Below are positions 25,048 through 34,535 of a DNA stretch of 64,000 nucleotides, piece by piece. The first letter of the stretch is position 1. Each line of letters opens with the position of its first letter. The notes under the pieces were generated by a model. The model did not search any database. It saw nothing but the letters and a program-made list of their open reading frames with translations, and had not been told where the DNA came from. The position numbers and the translations under genes were made by a program. The stretch is from Pseudomonas sp. UBA5706 (lineage in GTDB: Bacteria > Pseudomonadota > Gammaproteobacteria > Pseudomonadales > Pseudomonadaceae): positions 186,001 to 250,000 of the forward strand of contig NZ_DIHC01000001.1 of the NCBI RefSeq assembly GCF_002419965.1, in the 5' to 3' direction.

Positions 25048-25737
25048 TTAAAAATAACGCGTTGGATCAGCTACACCGGCGGCTGCGAAGCCTTCTGCGC
25101 GCAGGCGGCAGCTGTCGCATTTGGCGCATGCGCGACCCTGATCGTCGGCTTGGTAGCAGGAAACGGTCAGCCCATAATCGACGCCCAAGCGCGTGCCCGC
25201 CTTGACGATTTCGGCCTTGCTCAGCATTTGCAGCGGCGCCTGGATGGCAAAACCTTTGCCTTCCACACCGGCCTTGGTCGCAAGGTTGGCCATGCGTTCG
25301 AAGGACTCGACGAACTCGGGACGGCAGTCCGGGTAACCGGAGTAATCGACCGCGTTCACCCCGATGAAGATATCTCGAGCACCAAGCACTTCTGCCCAGC
25401 CCAACGCCAGGGACAGGAAGACAGTATTACGCGCCGGCACATAGGTCACCGGGATGCCTTTGCCGGGCGCTTCCGGCACAGCGATGCTGCTGTCGGTGAG
25501 TGCTGAGCCGCCGATGCCGTTCAGATTGAGTCCGATCACCTTGTGCTCGACCACGCCCAGATCCTTTGCCACGCGCTCGGCCGCTTGCAATTCGGCGCGG
25601 TGACGCTGGCCGTAATCGAAGCTCATGGTGTAACAGCTGAAACCCTCGGCCTTGGCCATGGCCACCACGGTTGCCGAATCCAGACCGCCAGACAGCAGAA
25701 TTACCGCACGTTTCTCAGTCATCGCTTGTTCACTCAT
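25048..25737 (-). CDS. queC: 7-cyano-7-deazaguanine synthase
   Basis: A 229-residue ATP-dependent enzyme that converts 7-carboxy-7-deazaguanine to preQ0 in queuosine synthesis. The PP-loop SGGLDS is near the start (VILLSGGLDSATVVAMAKAE), YVPARNTVFLSLALGWAE is family-conserved, and the zinc site is Cys-rich (CYQADDQGRACAKCDSC). It begins directly after queE, with the queE stop TGA 2 bases before ATG at 25737; ATG at 25722 (MTEKRAV) is an equally common start for the family. Co-transcribed with queE. Confidence 0.95.
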   Translation of the reverse strand: MSEQAMTEKRAVILLSGGLDSATVVAMAKAEGFSCYTMSFDYGQRHRAELQAAERVAKDLGVVEHKVIGLNLNGIGGSALTDSSIAVPEAPGKGIPVTYVPARNTVFLSLALGWAEVLGARDIFIGVNAVDYSGYPDCRPEFVESFERMANLATKAGVEGKGFAIQAPLQMLSKAEIVKAGTRLGVDYGLTVSCYQADDQGRACAKCDSCRLRAEGFAAAGVADPTRYF

Positions 25738-25738
25738 A

Positions 25739-26386
25739 TCAGCGCCCCGGCTCATCGTTCCAGAGGATTTTATGCAGCTGCAGTTGCAGGCGCACCGGCA
25801 GGTTATCGGCGACGATCCAGTCCGCCAGATCCCGGACATTCAGGTCACGGTGTACAGGGGAGAACAGTACCTCCCCTGCGCGACGGTCAAGGCCATACTG
25901 AATAATCTTCGATACGGCCCAGTCATAGTCTTCCCGGGAGCAGATCACAAACTTGATCTGGTCATTAGGCGTCAACAGATCAATATTTTCATAGCGATTG
26001 CGCGCGACCTCTTTCGAGCCAGGAGTCTTCAGGTCAACGACACGGCTGACGCGCGGGTCCACCTTTGAAATGTCCAGGGCTCCGCTGGTTTCCACCGAGA
26101 CTTCATAGCCTGCGTCACACAGGCGCTCAAGCAACGGAATCGCATTTGGCTGGGCCAGAGGTTCGCCGCCGGTCACGCATACATACCGCGGACGGTAGCT
26201 GGCAACCTGCTCCATAAGCGAGTCGAGGGTTTGAATGGTGCCGCCGCTGAAAGCGTATTCGCTGTCGCAATAGCCGCATCGCAGCGGGCAGCCGGTGAGG
26301 CGCACAAAAACGGTAGGCAAGCCTGCCGTGCGCGTTTCACCCTGTAACGAGTAAAAAACTTCAGTGATGCGTAATGTGTCTTGCAT
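25739..26386 (-). CDS. queE: 7-carboxy-7-deazaguanine synthase (radical SAM)
   Basis: A 215-residue radical SAM enzyme that rearranges 6-carboxytetrahydropterin to 7-carboxy-7-deazaguanine. The iron-sulfur motif CPLRCGYC is near residue 32, preceded by FYSLQGETRTAGLPTVFVRL, and followed by VCVTGGEPLAQ. ATG at 26386 (MQDTLRI) matches the usual start, although no strong ribosome site precedes it. First gene of the queE-queC pair. No preQ1 riboswitch was evident upstream. Confidence 0.93.
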   Translation of the reverse strand: MQDTLRITEVFYSLQGETRTAGLPTVFVRLTGCPLRCGYCDSEYAFSGGTIQTLDSLMEQVASYRPRYVCVTGGEPLAQPNAIPLLERLCDAGYEVSVETSGALDISKVDPRVSRVVDLKTPGSKEVARNRYENIDLLTPNDQIKFVICSREDYDWAVSKIIQYGLDRRAGEVLFSPVHRDLNVRDLADWIVADNLPVRLQLQLHKILWNDEPGR

Positions 26387-26510
26387 AGGGGCCACGGGCG
26401 TAACGGCTAAACAGGCCATCCGCCTCCGTCAGGCACTTGTGTGCAATCTGCGCTCGCAGAAGCCACACAAGCGTAATCAATACCGGAATTTCGGGTGCGG
26501 AATTCTAACG

Positions 26511-26537
26511 AAAAAAGCCGCGCAACGCGCGGCTTTC
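26511..26537 (-). terminator. Terminator of the tol-pal-cpoB operon
   Basis: GCCGCGC/GCGCGGC hairpin followed by six T on the reverse strand, 29 bases past the cpoB stop. Confidence 0.85.
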
Positions 26538-26565
26538 TTGAATCGAGAGTCAAACGGTCTGGCGA

Positions 26566-27381
26566 TCAAAGACGTTGGAGATCACGCTGCGCCAATTGTG
26601 CGGCCGAAGTCCCAGGGTATTGGGCAACGACTTGCTGCAGAATGCCTTTGACCTTGTCGGTATGACCTAGGCGACGCTCGACATCTGCCAGCTTGTAAAG
26701 GGAATCAGGCACCTTGGCGTGCTTCGGGTAGAGCTGACTCACCTTAGCGAAGGCCTGGCCGGCGCCTTGGAGGTCACCTTTGGCCAGATTCACTTCGCCC
26801 AACCAATACTGCGCGTTACCCGCATACTGGCTGTTGGGGTACTTGCGCAAAAAAGCGGAAAACGCCTGGCTGGCCTTGTCGAAATCCTTGGCCTTGATCA
26901 GGTCGAATGCGGCATCGTAATAGAGCTTTTCTTTCGCCGGATCGCCCGGTTCAGTACTGCTCTGCGACGCGGCAGCAGATGCTGCGGGTGCTCCGCCGGC
27001 GCTAGCGCCGCCGTCGGAAGCTGAATTAGTGGCAGCTGGTGCAGCAGGTGCGCCGCCAGCTCCGATACGGGAGTCGAGATCCTTGTAGCGATCCAGCGCT
27101 TCTTGCTTCATTTGCTGGATATCGTTCTGCTGGACTTCGACGATTCCGCGCAAGCGCGAAATTTCTTCCTGCATTTGTTGCAGTTGCATGAACAGCTGAC
27201 CTTGCGCCGAAGGTTGGGCACTTGCCCCCCCTCCGGCGTAGGCGCCCGCCGTACCATAACCCGATGGCGGATAACTGCTGCCAGCAGAGCCAGAGTTGTC
27301 ATCGACCACAGGAACCGCACCCATCGCTGCAAGAGGAAGGGTGAGAGCCAAAACGGTTAAAGCACGGCGGCACGTTCGCAT
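26566..27381 (-). CDS. cpoB: Cell division coordinator CpoB
   Basis: A 271-residue periplasmic protein that coordinates peptidoglycan synthesis with outer-membrane constriction together with Tol-Pal. It has a signal peptide (residues 1-22, ending PLAAMGA), an N-terminal coiled coil for trimerisation (LQQMQEEISRLRGIVEVQQN), a low-complexity Ala/Ser/Gly linker, and a C-terminal TPR domain of about 120 residues (YYDAAFDLIKAKDFDKASQA). Last gene of the operon, just after pal. Confidence 0.93.
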   Translation of the reverse strand: MRTCRRALTVLALTLPLAAMGAVPVVDDNSGSAGSSYPPSGYGTAGAYAGGGASAQPSAQGQLFMQLQQMQEEISRLRGIVEVQQNDIQQMKQEALDRYKDLDSRIGAGGAPAAPAATNSASDGGASAGGAPAASAAASQSSTEPGDPAKEKLYYDAAFDLIKAKDFDKASQAFSAFLRKYPNSQYAGNAQYWLGEVNLAKGDLQGAGQAFAKVSQLYPKHAKVPDSLYKLADVERRLGHTDKVKGILQQVVAQYPGTSAAQLAQRDLQRL

Positions 27382-27387
27382 GTCAAA

Positions 27388-27891
27388 TTACTTACGCAGT
27401 TCGACGCGACGGTTTTGAGCCCAGGACTGCTCGTCGTTACCGGTAGCAACTGGACGCTCTTCACCGTAGGAGACGATTTCCAGCTGAGCTGGCGATACGC
27501 CTTGCAGAACCAGGTAGCGTTGAACGGCTTTCGCGCGACGCTCGCCCAGTGCCAGGTTGTATTCGCGAGTACCGCGTTCGTCGGTGTTACCTTCCAGAAC
27601 AACGCGAGCGCCGTTAGCTTTCAGGTCCTTGGCGTGAACGTCCAGAGCGCGCATGGCCTCTGGTTTCAAGTCAGAACTGTCGTATTCAAAGTAGAACGTG
27701 GTGATGGCGCGCAGAGCAGCTTCTTCGCTCAGGCTGCCGTCTACTGCGCCGGTGTTGGCGCCGTAACCAGCGTTAGGATCTACAGCAGCGCCGCCTTGAC
27801 CGGCATTATCGCCGCCTTTGGACGAGCAACCTACAGCTACAGCCATGGCCAGAGCCAGAGCAGCAAACTTACCAAACTTCAGCATTTCCAT
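27388..27891 (-). CDS. pal: Peptidoglycan-associated lipoprotein Pal (OprL)
   Basis: A 167-residue outer-membrane lipoprotein. The lipobox ends VAVGCSS, with Cys22 as the lipidated residue. The C-terminal OmpA-like domain contains the peptidoglycan-binding pattern LEGNTDERGTREYNLALGER. AGGAG lies 7 bases before ATG at 27891. It links the outer membrane to the wall and binds TolB. The gene lies between tolB and cpoB. Confidence 0.96.
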   Translation of the reverse strand: MEMLKFGKFAALALAMAVAVGCSSKGGDNAGQGGAAVDPNAGYGANTGAVDGSLSEEAALRAITTFYFEYDSSDLKPEAMRALDVHAKDLKANGARVVLEGNTDERGTREYNLALGERRAKAVQRYLVLQGVSPAQLEIVSYGEERPVATGNDEQSWAQNRRVELRK

Positions 27892-27943
27892 CGTAAAACT
27901 CCTAATGAACCCCAGTGTGTTAAGTACAACGTATAGCGCCGCG

Positions 27944-29245
27944 TCAGTTCAGGTAAGGGGACCAGGAAGGTTCTCTGACTTCGCCTTGAGCGGTAGGAAG
28001 CGGGAGCCTTACGCGTCCATTAATGGACACGAGCATCAAGACTCCCCGGCCCTGCTGGCGGGTGGCGTAGATTACCATGGTGCCGTTGGGCGCAACAGTA
28101 GGCGACTCATCAAGGTTGCTGTCTGTGAGGACTTTTACGCTACCGCGCTGCAAATCCTGAGCGGCTACCTTGAAGTTTGTGAAACCATCCTGACGATGGA
28201 TCATTACCAGCGTCTTTTCATCAGCCGACAATTTAGGGTTGGCGTTGTAGTTGCCGATGAAAGTGACTCGCTGAGCGCCGCCACCATTGATGCTCGTTTT
28301 ATAGATCTGTGGTTTGCCGCCACGATCAGAAGTGAAGTAGATGGTCGAGCCGTCCTTGCCGAAGAAAGGTTCGGTATCGATGGACGAATCATTGGTGACG
28401 CGCGAAAGCTGACGCGAAGCCAAATCCATTACATAAATCTCGGGGTTGCCATCCTTGGACAGGACCATCGCCAACTTGCTGCCATCCGGCGACCAGGCAG
28501 GCGCGCCATTCAGGCCCTCGAAATTGGTGATTTGCTCACGGCGGCCGGTATCAATGTGCTGAACGAAAATGCGCGGACGCTTCTGTTCGAACGACACATA
28601 GGCAATTCGCTTGCCATCCGGCGCAAAGCGTGGCGACAGGATCGGTTCGCGGGATTGCAGCAAGGTCACGGCACGAGCACCGTCGTAATCCGAACGCTGC
28701 AACGTGTAGCGGGTATTGTCGGCAGAGAAACGTTCGGCAGTGACGTACAGCATGCGTGTCGAGAACGCACCTTTGATACCGGTGAGTTTCTCAAACGATT
28801 GGTCGGCGATGTAATGCGCCATGTCGCGCAACTGGTCGGTGGTGCCCGACACGTTGCCCGTCAGGACTTGTTGCTCGGTGGCCACGTTGAACAACGCATA
28901 CTGCACCTGCAGGCGGCCGCCTGCCGGGCTGATGCTGCCGACCATGACGTACTGGGCACCCAGCGCCTTCCAGTCGCGAAAGATCACTTCGCTCGCCTGG
29001 GTGGGCTGGCTGATCATGTTCTCTTTAGGGATAGGCGTGTAATAGCCTGAATTCAGCAAGTCATTGCCGATGATCTTGGCCATATCTTCCGGCAATACGC
29101 TGCCACCCTGAAGCCCGAAAGGCACGACTGCGATAGGCGTAGCACGGTCACTGCCACTGGTGACCAGAATGTTCTTTTCGTCGGCAGCGGCGAATCCCGC
29201 TGCACAACAAAGAACGACAAGCAATCCTCGAAGAAGGTTAATCAC
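27944..29245 (-). CDS. tolB: Tol-Pal system protein TolB
   Basis: A 433-residue periplasmic beta-propeller protein. A signal peptide ends near GFAAADEK; an N-terminal alpha/beta domain (VPFGLQGG) is followed by repeated propeller motifs such as SPRFAPDGKRIAYVS, APAWSPDGSKLAMVLS and NPKLSADEKTLVMIH. The GTG start at 29245 overlaps the tolA stop (GTGA). TolB shuttles between Pal and TolA. Confidence 0.95.
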   Translation of the reverse strand: MINLLRGLLVVLCCAAGFAAADEKNILVTSGSDRATPIAVVPFGLQGGSVLPEDMAKIIGNDLLNSGYYTPIPKENMISQPTQASEVIFRDWKALGAQYVMVGSISPAGGRLQVQYALFNVATEQQVLTGNVSGTTDQLRDMAHYIADQSFEKLTGIKGAFSTRMLYVTAERFSADNTRYTLQRSDYDGARAVTLLQSREPILSPRFAPDGKRIAYVSFEQKRPRIFVQHIDTGRREQITNFEGLNGAPAWSPDGSKLAMVLSKDGNPEIYVMDLASRQLSRVTNDSSIDTEPFFGKDGSTIYFTSDRGGKPQIYKTSINGGGAQRVTFIGNYNANPKLSADEKTLVMIHRQDGFTNFKVAAQDLQRGSVKVLTDSNLDESPTVAPNGTMVIYATRQQGRGVLMLVSINGRVRLPLPTAQGEVREPSWSPYLN

Positions 29246-30333
29246 AAGGCTAAATCCTCAGGTGTGAATGTCATCTTGAATGAACGGTAAGGTGCGAAAT
29301 CCGAAGGTTTCAGCCCCTGCATCTCTGTCAAACGACCAATGTTCTTGACCGCCGCTACTGCCGAACTGTCGAAAGGACCGTCACCGCTGGACTTGCTGAC
29401 ACTCACCGAAGTGATGGTCCCATCCGGCAACATGGCGATCTGCAACACGACAGTCATGCCTTTGCGAGCAGAGGGTGGTCTTGCCCAGCCTTCGGCAGCT
29501 CGCGAACGAATCAAGTCATCGAAGCTACCAGCAACCTCGTCACCTTTCTCATCGGCTAACGCCTGTTGACGCTCAGGTTTGTCGGAAAGCAGGTCGGCCA
29601 GTGCTTGCGCCTTCTTCTCTTCCGCCGATTTACGGGCAGCGTCCTGGGCCTTCTTCTTGGCGTCGTCTGCAGCTTTTTTCTTGGCATCTTCAGCCGCTTT
29701 TTTCTTCGCGTCTTCAGCAGCCTTTTTCTTGGCATCGTCAGCGGCTTGCTTCTTCGCGTCCTCGGCAGCCTGTTTCTTGGCTTCCTCAGCCGCTGCGCGC
29801 TTGGCGTCTTCCTCGGCCTTTTTCTTCGCGTCGTCTTCAGCTTTCTTCTTGGCTATATCAGCCAATTGTTTCTCTTCGGCAGCTTTCTTGGCGTCATCGG
29901 CCTTTTTAGCTTCGGCCTTTTTCGCATCGTCGGCTGCTTTCTTCGCGTCATCGGCCTTTTTGGCGTCTTCCGCTTTCTTCGCTTCTTCAGCTTTTTGCTC
30001 TTCGGCCTTTTGAGCGGCATCGGCTTTCTTTTGTTCCGCCGCCTTTATCGCCTCTTGCTCGACTTTTTTCTGCTCCATCTGCTCGACTTCTGTCTGTCGT
30101 GCAGCGGATTTCTTTGCCTCGCCAGCAAGCTTCTGGTTGGTCTGGGTGGTCGCCTGACTTTTCGACTTCAACTGATAAAGCGTGGCCTGTACGATCGGCT
30201 TGGCTTCAGGCAGCTCCGGCGTCATCGCGAAACTGACGAACAACAAACCAAAAATCAGGACGTGCAATGCCACGGCCCAGACCGAGGGCCAGAAGTAGCT
30301 TTCCGAGGCTGACGGCTCTCGAATCGGCTGCAT
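29242..30333 (-). CDS. tolA: Tol-Pal system protein TolA
   Basis: A 363-residue inner-membrane protein that spans the periplasm. One N-terminal membrane helix (about 17-40) is followed by a long Ala/Lys/Glu-rich helical domain (about 65-265, many DAKKKAAE-like repeats) and a C-terminal globular domain with the TonB-like pattern VVLQIAMLPDGTITSVSVSKS. Start and stop overlap tolR and tolB by 1 and 4 bases. The repeats make this stretch internally repetitive at the DNA level. Confidence 0.95.
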   Translation of the reverse strand: MQPIREPSASESYFWPSVWAVALHVLIFGLLFVSFAMTPELPEAKPIVQATLYQLKSKSQATTQTNQKLAGEAKKSAARQTEVEQMEQKKVEQEAIKAAEQKKADAAQKAEEQKAEEAKKAEDAKKADDAKKAADDAKKAEAKKADDAKKAAEEKQLADIAKKKAEDDAKKKAEEDAKRAAAEEAKKQAAEDAKKQAADDAKKKAAEDAKKKAAEDAKKKAADDAKKKAQDAARKSAEEKKAQALADLLSDKPERQQALADEKGDEVAGSFDDLIRSRAAEGWARPPSARKGMTVVLQIAMLPDGTITSVSVSKSSGDGPFDSSAVAAVKNIGRLTEMQGLKPSDFAPYRSFKMTFTPEDLAL

Positions 30334-30797
30334 CAGGGTGCCTCGGTAATCAGACCAACGTTCCCGACTCCGGCCTTCTGCAACCCGCCCATGGTGCCCA
30401 TTACGGCACCATAGTCCACGGTCTTGTCGCCACGGATGAACACCTGAGTCTGCTTGCCAGCATCACGACCGGCAGCGATGATCTTGGTCACCGCGCTGGT
30501 CAGTTGCGGCAAGGTCATGGCTTTGTCCATCTGTTTGTCGGTATCGACTTCGCTGCCAAGATTCCAGTAGTAGGTCTTGTCAGCCTTGATCGAAATGGTC
30601 AGGACCTGGTTGTTGTTGTCCTGCGGCAAGGCCTCGCTGGAGACCTTGGGCAGATCGACTTTCACGCCCTGGTTAATCATTGGAGCCGTCACCATAAAGA
30701 TGACCAGCAGTACCAACATCACGTCGATGTAGGGCACCACGTTCATTTCAGCGACCGGCTTGCGTTTGGCGCGTCGACCGCGAGCGATTAAAGCCAT
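30333..30797 (-). CDS. tolR: Tol-Pal system protein TolR
   Basis: A 154-residue ExbD/TolR-family inner-membrane protein. It has one membrane helix, VPYIDVMLVLLVIFMVTAPM, with the conserved proton-path aspartate in IDVML, and a periplasmic domain. With TolQ it forms the proton-driven stator that energises TolA. The stop overlaps the tolA start (TGATG). Confidence 0.96.
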   Translation of the reverse strand: MALIARGRRAKRKPVAEMNVVPYIDVMLVLLVIFMVTAPMINQGVKVDLPKVSSEALPQDNNNQVLTISIKADKTYYWNLGSEVDTDKQMDKAMTLPQLTSAVTKIIAAGRDAGKQTQVFIRGDKTVDYGAVMGTMGGLQKAGVGNVGLITEAP

Positions 30798-30811
30798 TTG
30801 GAAATACCTGC

Positions 30812-31507
30812 TTAGTCTTCGCTGGTGTGCACTTTACGGTGCAGAATGGCCTGGAACTCGTCGGCAAATGTGTAGTAACGGCCAATCAGGTTTTCGCCAC
30901 GAGCGGCGAAACGGTTGTAGGCGATTACCGCAGGGATTGCTGCGAACAGGCCGATGGCGGTAGCGATCAGTGCTTCGGCGATACCCGGTGCAACGGTGGC
31001 CAAGGTAGCTTGCTGTGCAGTAGCCAGGCCCCGGAAGGAGTTCATGATCCCCCATACGGTGCCGAACAGACCGACATACGGGCTGGTAGAGCCTACGGTT
31101 GCCAGAAATGGCAGGCTCTGCTCGAGCTTTTCTTCTTCGCGGGAAATTGCAACACGCATGGCACGCGCGACGCCTTCCATCACGGCGTCAGGATCGACAC
31201 CCGGCTGCTGACGCAAGCGGGAGAACTCCTTGAAGCCAGCACGGAAGATCTGCTCCACGCCCGAATCAGGGTCAGGGTTGCTGCCAGCCTGACGATACAG
31301 CTTGGACAGGTCGATGCCCGACCAGAAGCGCTCCTCGAAGCTGTCCAGCGCACGACGCCCGGCACGCAGCATGGCGCTGCGCTGAAAAATCATGATCCAC
31401 GAAGTGACCGATGCGGCCACCAGGATCAGCATCACCAACTGAACGACTACGCTGGCATTGCTGACCAAACTCCACATGGAGGTATGGTCGACGACGTTAG
31501 CTTCCAC
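30812..31507 (-). CDS. tolQ: Tol-Pal system protein TolQ
   Basis: A 231-residue MotA/TolQ/ExbB-family channel protein with three membrane helices (LVSNASVVVQLVMLILVAAS near the start; TVGSTSPYVGLFGTVWGIMN; EALIATAIGLFAAIPAVIAY). GTG at 31507 is the start because AGGAG lies 7 bases upstream and the protein then begins VEANVVDHTSMWSLV, as in relatives. The gene overlaps the end of ybgC by 11 bases. Confidence 0.95.
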   Translation of the reverse strand: MEANVVDHTSMWSLVSNASVVVQLVMLILVAASVTSWIMIFQRSAMLRAGRRALDSFEERFWSGIDLSKLYRQAGSNPDPDSGVEQIFRAGFKEFSRLRQQPGVDPDAVMEGVARAMRVAISREEEKLEQSLPFLATVGSTSPYVGLFGTVWGIMNSFRGLATAQQATLATVAPGIAEALIATAIGLFAAIPAVIAYNRFAARGENLIGRYYTFADEFQAILHRKVHTSED

Positions 31508-31967
31508 GCTGTATCTCCTGCTCTGAATGTGTACCCGCGCCGCTCTGGCCGGCAAAGGCCGTGCGCAGAGTTTCGGGAATGGCCCGGGGTTTCAAACTAT
31601 CGGCGCGCACACACGCCACCAAAAACTGCCCTTCACAGAGCAGCTTATTATCCGTAGCCCGCCTGACCTTTTGCTCAAAGCGCAGGCTGGCCCGGTTCAA
31701 TTCGATTACTTCGGCGCTGACCAGCAGCTCATCATCCAGTCGCGCAGGCGTGTGATAACGCGCCTGGCTCGAATGCACGACAAACAATAGGTTCTCGTTC
31801 CCGGCCATTGCGGATTGAGCAAATCCCAACTCCCGCAGCCGCTCGGTGCGAGCCCGCTCCATGAATTTCAGATAGTTGACGTAGTAAACGATGCCGCCGG
31901 CATCGGTGTCCTCGTAATAAACGCGACAGCGATGTGCGAACGACTGCCCCCCGTTTTGCGCGCGCAT
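31497..31967 (-). CDS. ybgC: Tol-Pal-associated acyl-CoA thioesterase
   Basis: A 156-residue hotdog-fold thioesterase. The 4-hydroxybenzoyl-CoA thioesterase signature VYYEDTDAGGIVYYVNYLKF carries the catalytic Asp. First gene of the tol-pal operon, with its last 11 bases overlapping tolQ. The 137-base gap to ruvB should hold the operon promoter. Confidence 0.94.
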   Translation of the reverse strand: MRAQNGGQSFAHRCRVYYEDTDAGGIVYYVNYLKFMERARTERLRELGFAQSAMAGNENLLFVVHSSQARYHTPARLDDELLVSAEVIELNRASLRFEQKVRRATDNKLLCEGQFLVACVRADSLKPRAIPETLRTAFAGQSGAGTHSEQEIQRGS

Positions 31968-32104
31968 ACTCTAGTGCTTACTCCTCAGGTTGCCAATCCG
32001 GCCAGGCAACTGTTTTTCATCGTTTTTCACCGGCAGGCACAACGCGGATTACCGTACTGCCCGTCAGACCACCAAACGCTGGAATAGATCGGTCGATTAG
32101 GCCT

Positions 32105-33160
32105 TTATTCGTCTGCATCATCGATCAGCTCATCAGGAATCGACCGGTCACCCATGCGCGACGGAATGTTCAAGCCGAAGTGCAGATAGGCGTGGCGCGT
32201 GACCATGCGACCGCGAGGTGTGCGCATCATATAGCCTTGCTGGATCAAGTAGGGTTCCAGCACATCCTCGATGGTGTGTCGCTCTTCGCTAATGGCCGCT
32301 GCAAGGTTGTCGACACCAACAGGCCCGCCATCGAACTTCTCGATCATGGTCAGTAGCAATCGCCGGTCCTGGTGATCGAAGCCGCGCTCATCGACATCCA
32401 GCAGGTTCAACGCCAGGTCTGCGATAGGCTTTGTAATCTGGCCCTTAGCGCGAACCTCTGCAAAATCCCGCACCCGGCGCAGCAGGCGGTTGGCAATCCG
32501 AGGCGTACCCCGCGCGCGTCGTGCGATCTCGAAAGCGCCTGCGTCCTCGATATGCAAACCGAGAATCCCGGCCGAACGCGAGACAATCGTCGCCAGATCC
32601 GCGGTGCTGTAGAACTCCAGACGCTGGACGATACCGAAGCGATCACGCAACGGATTGGTCAGCATCCCTGCGCGAGTGGTGGCCCCGACAAGGGTAAAGG
32701 GCGGCAGGTCCAGCTTGATTGAGCGCGCGGCAGGGCCCTCGCCAATCATGATGTCGAGCTGAAAGTCTTCCATTGCCGGGTACAGCACTTCCTCGACAAT
32801 GGGCGACAGACGGTGGATTTCGTCGATGAATAGCACATCGTGAGGTTCGAGATTGGTCAGGATCGCTGCCAGATCGCCCGGCCGCTCGAGGACCGGCCCT
32901 GAGGTACTTTTGATCGAGACCGACATCTCTTGCGCGATGATATTGGCCAGCGTCGTTTTACCCAGCCCCGGCGGGCCGAAGATCAGCGTGTGGTCCAGCG
33001 CCTCGTTTCGGCCGCGGGCGGCCTGGATGAACAGCTCCATCTGCTCGCGCACGGTAGGCTGGCCTATGTAGTCGGCCAGGCTCAGCGGCCGGATGGCTCG
33101 ATCCAGTTGCTCGTCACGATCGCGGCCGGTAGCGGCGATCAGGCGGTCGGCTTCGATCAC
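32105..33160 (-). CDS. ruvB: Holliday junction branch migration ATPase RuvB
   Basis: A 351-residue AAA+ motor. Walker A is FGPPGLGKTT, Walker B is LFIDEIHRL, sensor 1 is VGATTRAG, and a winged-helix C-terminus ends QQGYMMRTPRGR. GTG at 33160 directly follows the ruvA stop. It drives branch migration with RuvA. Confidence 0.97.
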   Translation of the reverse strand: MIEADRLIAATGRDRDEQLDRAIRPLSLADYIGQPTVREQMELFIQAARGRNEALDHTLIFGPPGLGKTTLANIIAQEMSVSIKSTSGPVLERPGDLAAILTNLEPHDVLFIDEIHRLSPIVEEVLYPAMEDFQLDIMIGEGPAARSIKLDLPPFTLVGATTRAGMLTNPLRDRFGIVQRLEFYSTADLATIVSRSAGILGLHIEDAGAFEIARRARGTPRIANRLLRRVRDFAEVRAKGQITKPIADLALNLLDVDERGFDHQDRRLLLTMIEKFDGGPVGVDNLAAAISEERHTIEDVLEPYLIQQGYMMRTPRGRMVTRHAYLHFGLNIPSRMGDRSIPDELIDDADE

Positions 33161-33769
33161 TTACATCATCCCCTTGAGTGCGCGGCGAATCAGGTCTTCA
33201 CTGCTCAGATTCTTGTCTTTGATAGCGGTCACGGCCTTGCTGGCTTCCTGAGGTTTGTAGCCCAGGGAAATCAGGGCACTGACTGCATCGGACTCAGCGG
33301 TTGCCACCGGCACCGTTGCGCCCGGCCCCTCGGAGACCAGCGCGAACGTTCCCGGCAACGCGTCCCAGGCCTTGAACCGATCCTTGAGTTCGACCAATAG
33401 GCGCTCGGCGGTCTTCTTGCCGACGCCAGGTACACGGGTCAGTGCCGAGGTGTCCTGAGCCTGAACACAGCGCACAAGCTCATCGACTTCCAGCGTCGAC
33501 ATCAGCGCCAGCGCCAGTTTGGGACCGACGCCGTTGAGACGAATCAATTCGCGAAACATCTCGCGGTCACGCTTCTCGTAGAAGCCGAACAGCAGATGCG
33601 CATCCTCGCGCACCACCAAGTGAGTGTGCAGCGTTACCGTCTCGCCCAAGTGAGGCAAGCGATAGAGGGTTGTCATGGGGACTTCGATCTCGTAGCCCAC
33701 ACCATTGACATCCAGCACCAGGTGCGGCGGCTGCTTCTCGACCAGCGCACCGCGCAAACGTCCAATCAC
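33161..33769 (-). CDS. ruvA: Holliday junction DNA-binding protein RuvA
   Basis: A 202-residue protein starting MIGRLRGALVEKQPPHLVLD, with the OB fold, two helix-hairpin-helix motifs (LIRLNGVGPKLALALMS and LTRVPGVGKKTAERLLVELK) and a C-terminal RuvB-binding domain ending LIRRALKGMM. It sits between ruvC and ruvB in one operon. Confidence 0.97.
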   Translation of the reverse strand: MIGRLRGALVEKQPPHLVLDVNGVGYEIEVPMTTLYRLPHLGETVTLHTHLVVREDAHLLFGFYEKRDREMFRELIRLNGVGPKLALALMSTLEVDELVRCVQAQDTSALTRVPGVGKKTAERLLVELKDRFKAWDALPGTFALVSEGPGATVPVATAESDAVSALISLGYKPQEASKAVTAIKDKNLSSEDLIRRALKGMM

Positions 33770-33883
33770 GTATCAGATCCTTTCCAATAGCTTGTCACTG
33801 CGAGGAACAGGGGCAAACCCCGGTCGACATGTTTGCAGGACTCAGGTGAGCTGCAACTAAAGTTTTATGAGCAAATGATGCTA

Positions 33884-34408
33884 TCAGAGACGCAGGCGCC
33901 CGCCACGGCTGCGTGCGGTATTCAGGCCATGAGGAATCAGGCTGGAACGGGTATGAGCATGACACAAGGCGATCGCCAGTGCGTCGGAGGCGTCGATTTG
34001 TGGCTTTTGGGTCAATTTGAGCAAGTGCATGACCATCATCATCACCTGATCCTTGTTCGCCCCGCCCGTCCCGGCCACAGCCTGCTTGACCTGAGTTGCT
34101 GTGTATTCGGAGATTTCAAGGCTCTCTTCCGCACCGGCGACGATAGCCGCGCCTCGCGCTTGCCCAAGCTTGAGAGCCGAATCGGGATTGCGCGCCATGA
34201 AGACCTTCTCTATGCCCATCGTCACCGGGCCGTAGGTCTGAATCACTTCACGCACGCCGCGGTAGATAATGTGCAGCCGCTCATGCAGCAAACCACTACC
34301 GGTACGAATACAGCCCGAGGCCACGTACTCGCAGCCGCGCCCGGTGTCACGCACCACACCGAAGCCGGTTATTCGTGAACCGGGGTCGATACCTAGAATA
34401 AGAGTCAT
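33884..34408 (-). CDS. ruvC: Holliday junction resolvase RuvC
   Basis: A 174-residue endonuclease beginning MTLILGIDPGSRITGFGVV, where Asp7 is the first catalytic acid; the next is the glutamate in MGIEKVF, and the last pair is in IDASDALAIALCHAH. Start at 34408 fits the family; the longer frame to 34489 adds non-conserved residues. Confidence 0.96.
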   Translation of the reverse strand: MTLILGIDPGSRITGFGVVRDTGRGCEYVASGCIRTGSGLLHERLHIIYRGVREVIQTYGPVTMGIEKVFMARNPDSALKLGQARGAAIVAGAEESLEISEYTATQVKQAVAGTGGANKDQVMMMVMHLLKLTQKPQIDASDALAIALCHAHTRSSLIPHGLNTARSRGGRLRL

Positions 34409-34535
34409 AACGCCTGCAGCTTGATGAAGGAACGCGCACAATTGAACGCAGCATAAAGGCAGAAGCCGGAGGCCGACAGCGATGATCAAATCAGCGCTTC
34501 GTGCCTCCGGCCTCAGTTCCTGACGGGAGTGACGA

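Noticed and set aside
26387..26510. PreQ1 riboswitch before queE-queC
   Set aside because: Bases upstream of queE show no convincing preQ1 pseudoknot pattern, and the genes have no obvious leader.
29566..30312. A hydrophobic 248-residue frame opposite tolA
   Set aside because: Its Phe/Leu repeats are the complement of the Lys/Ala-rich codons of TolA.
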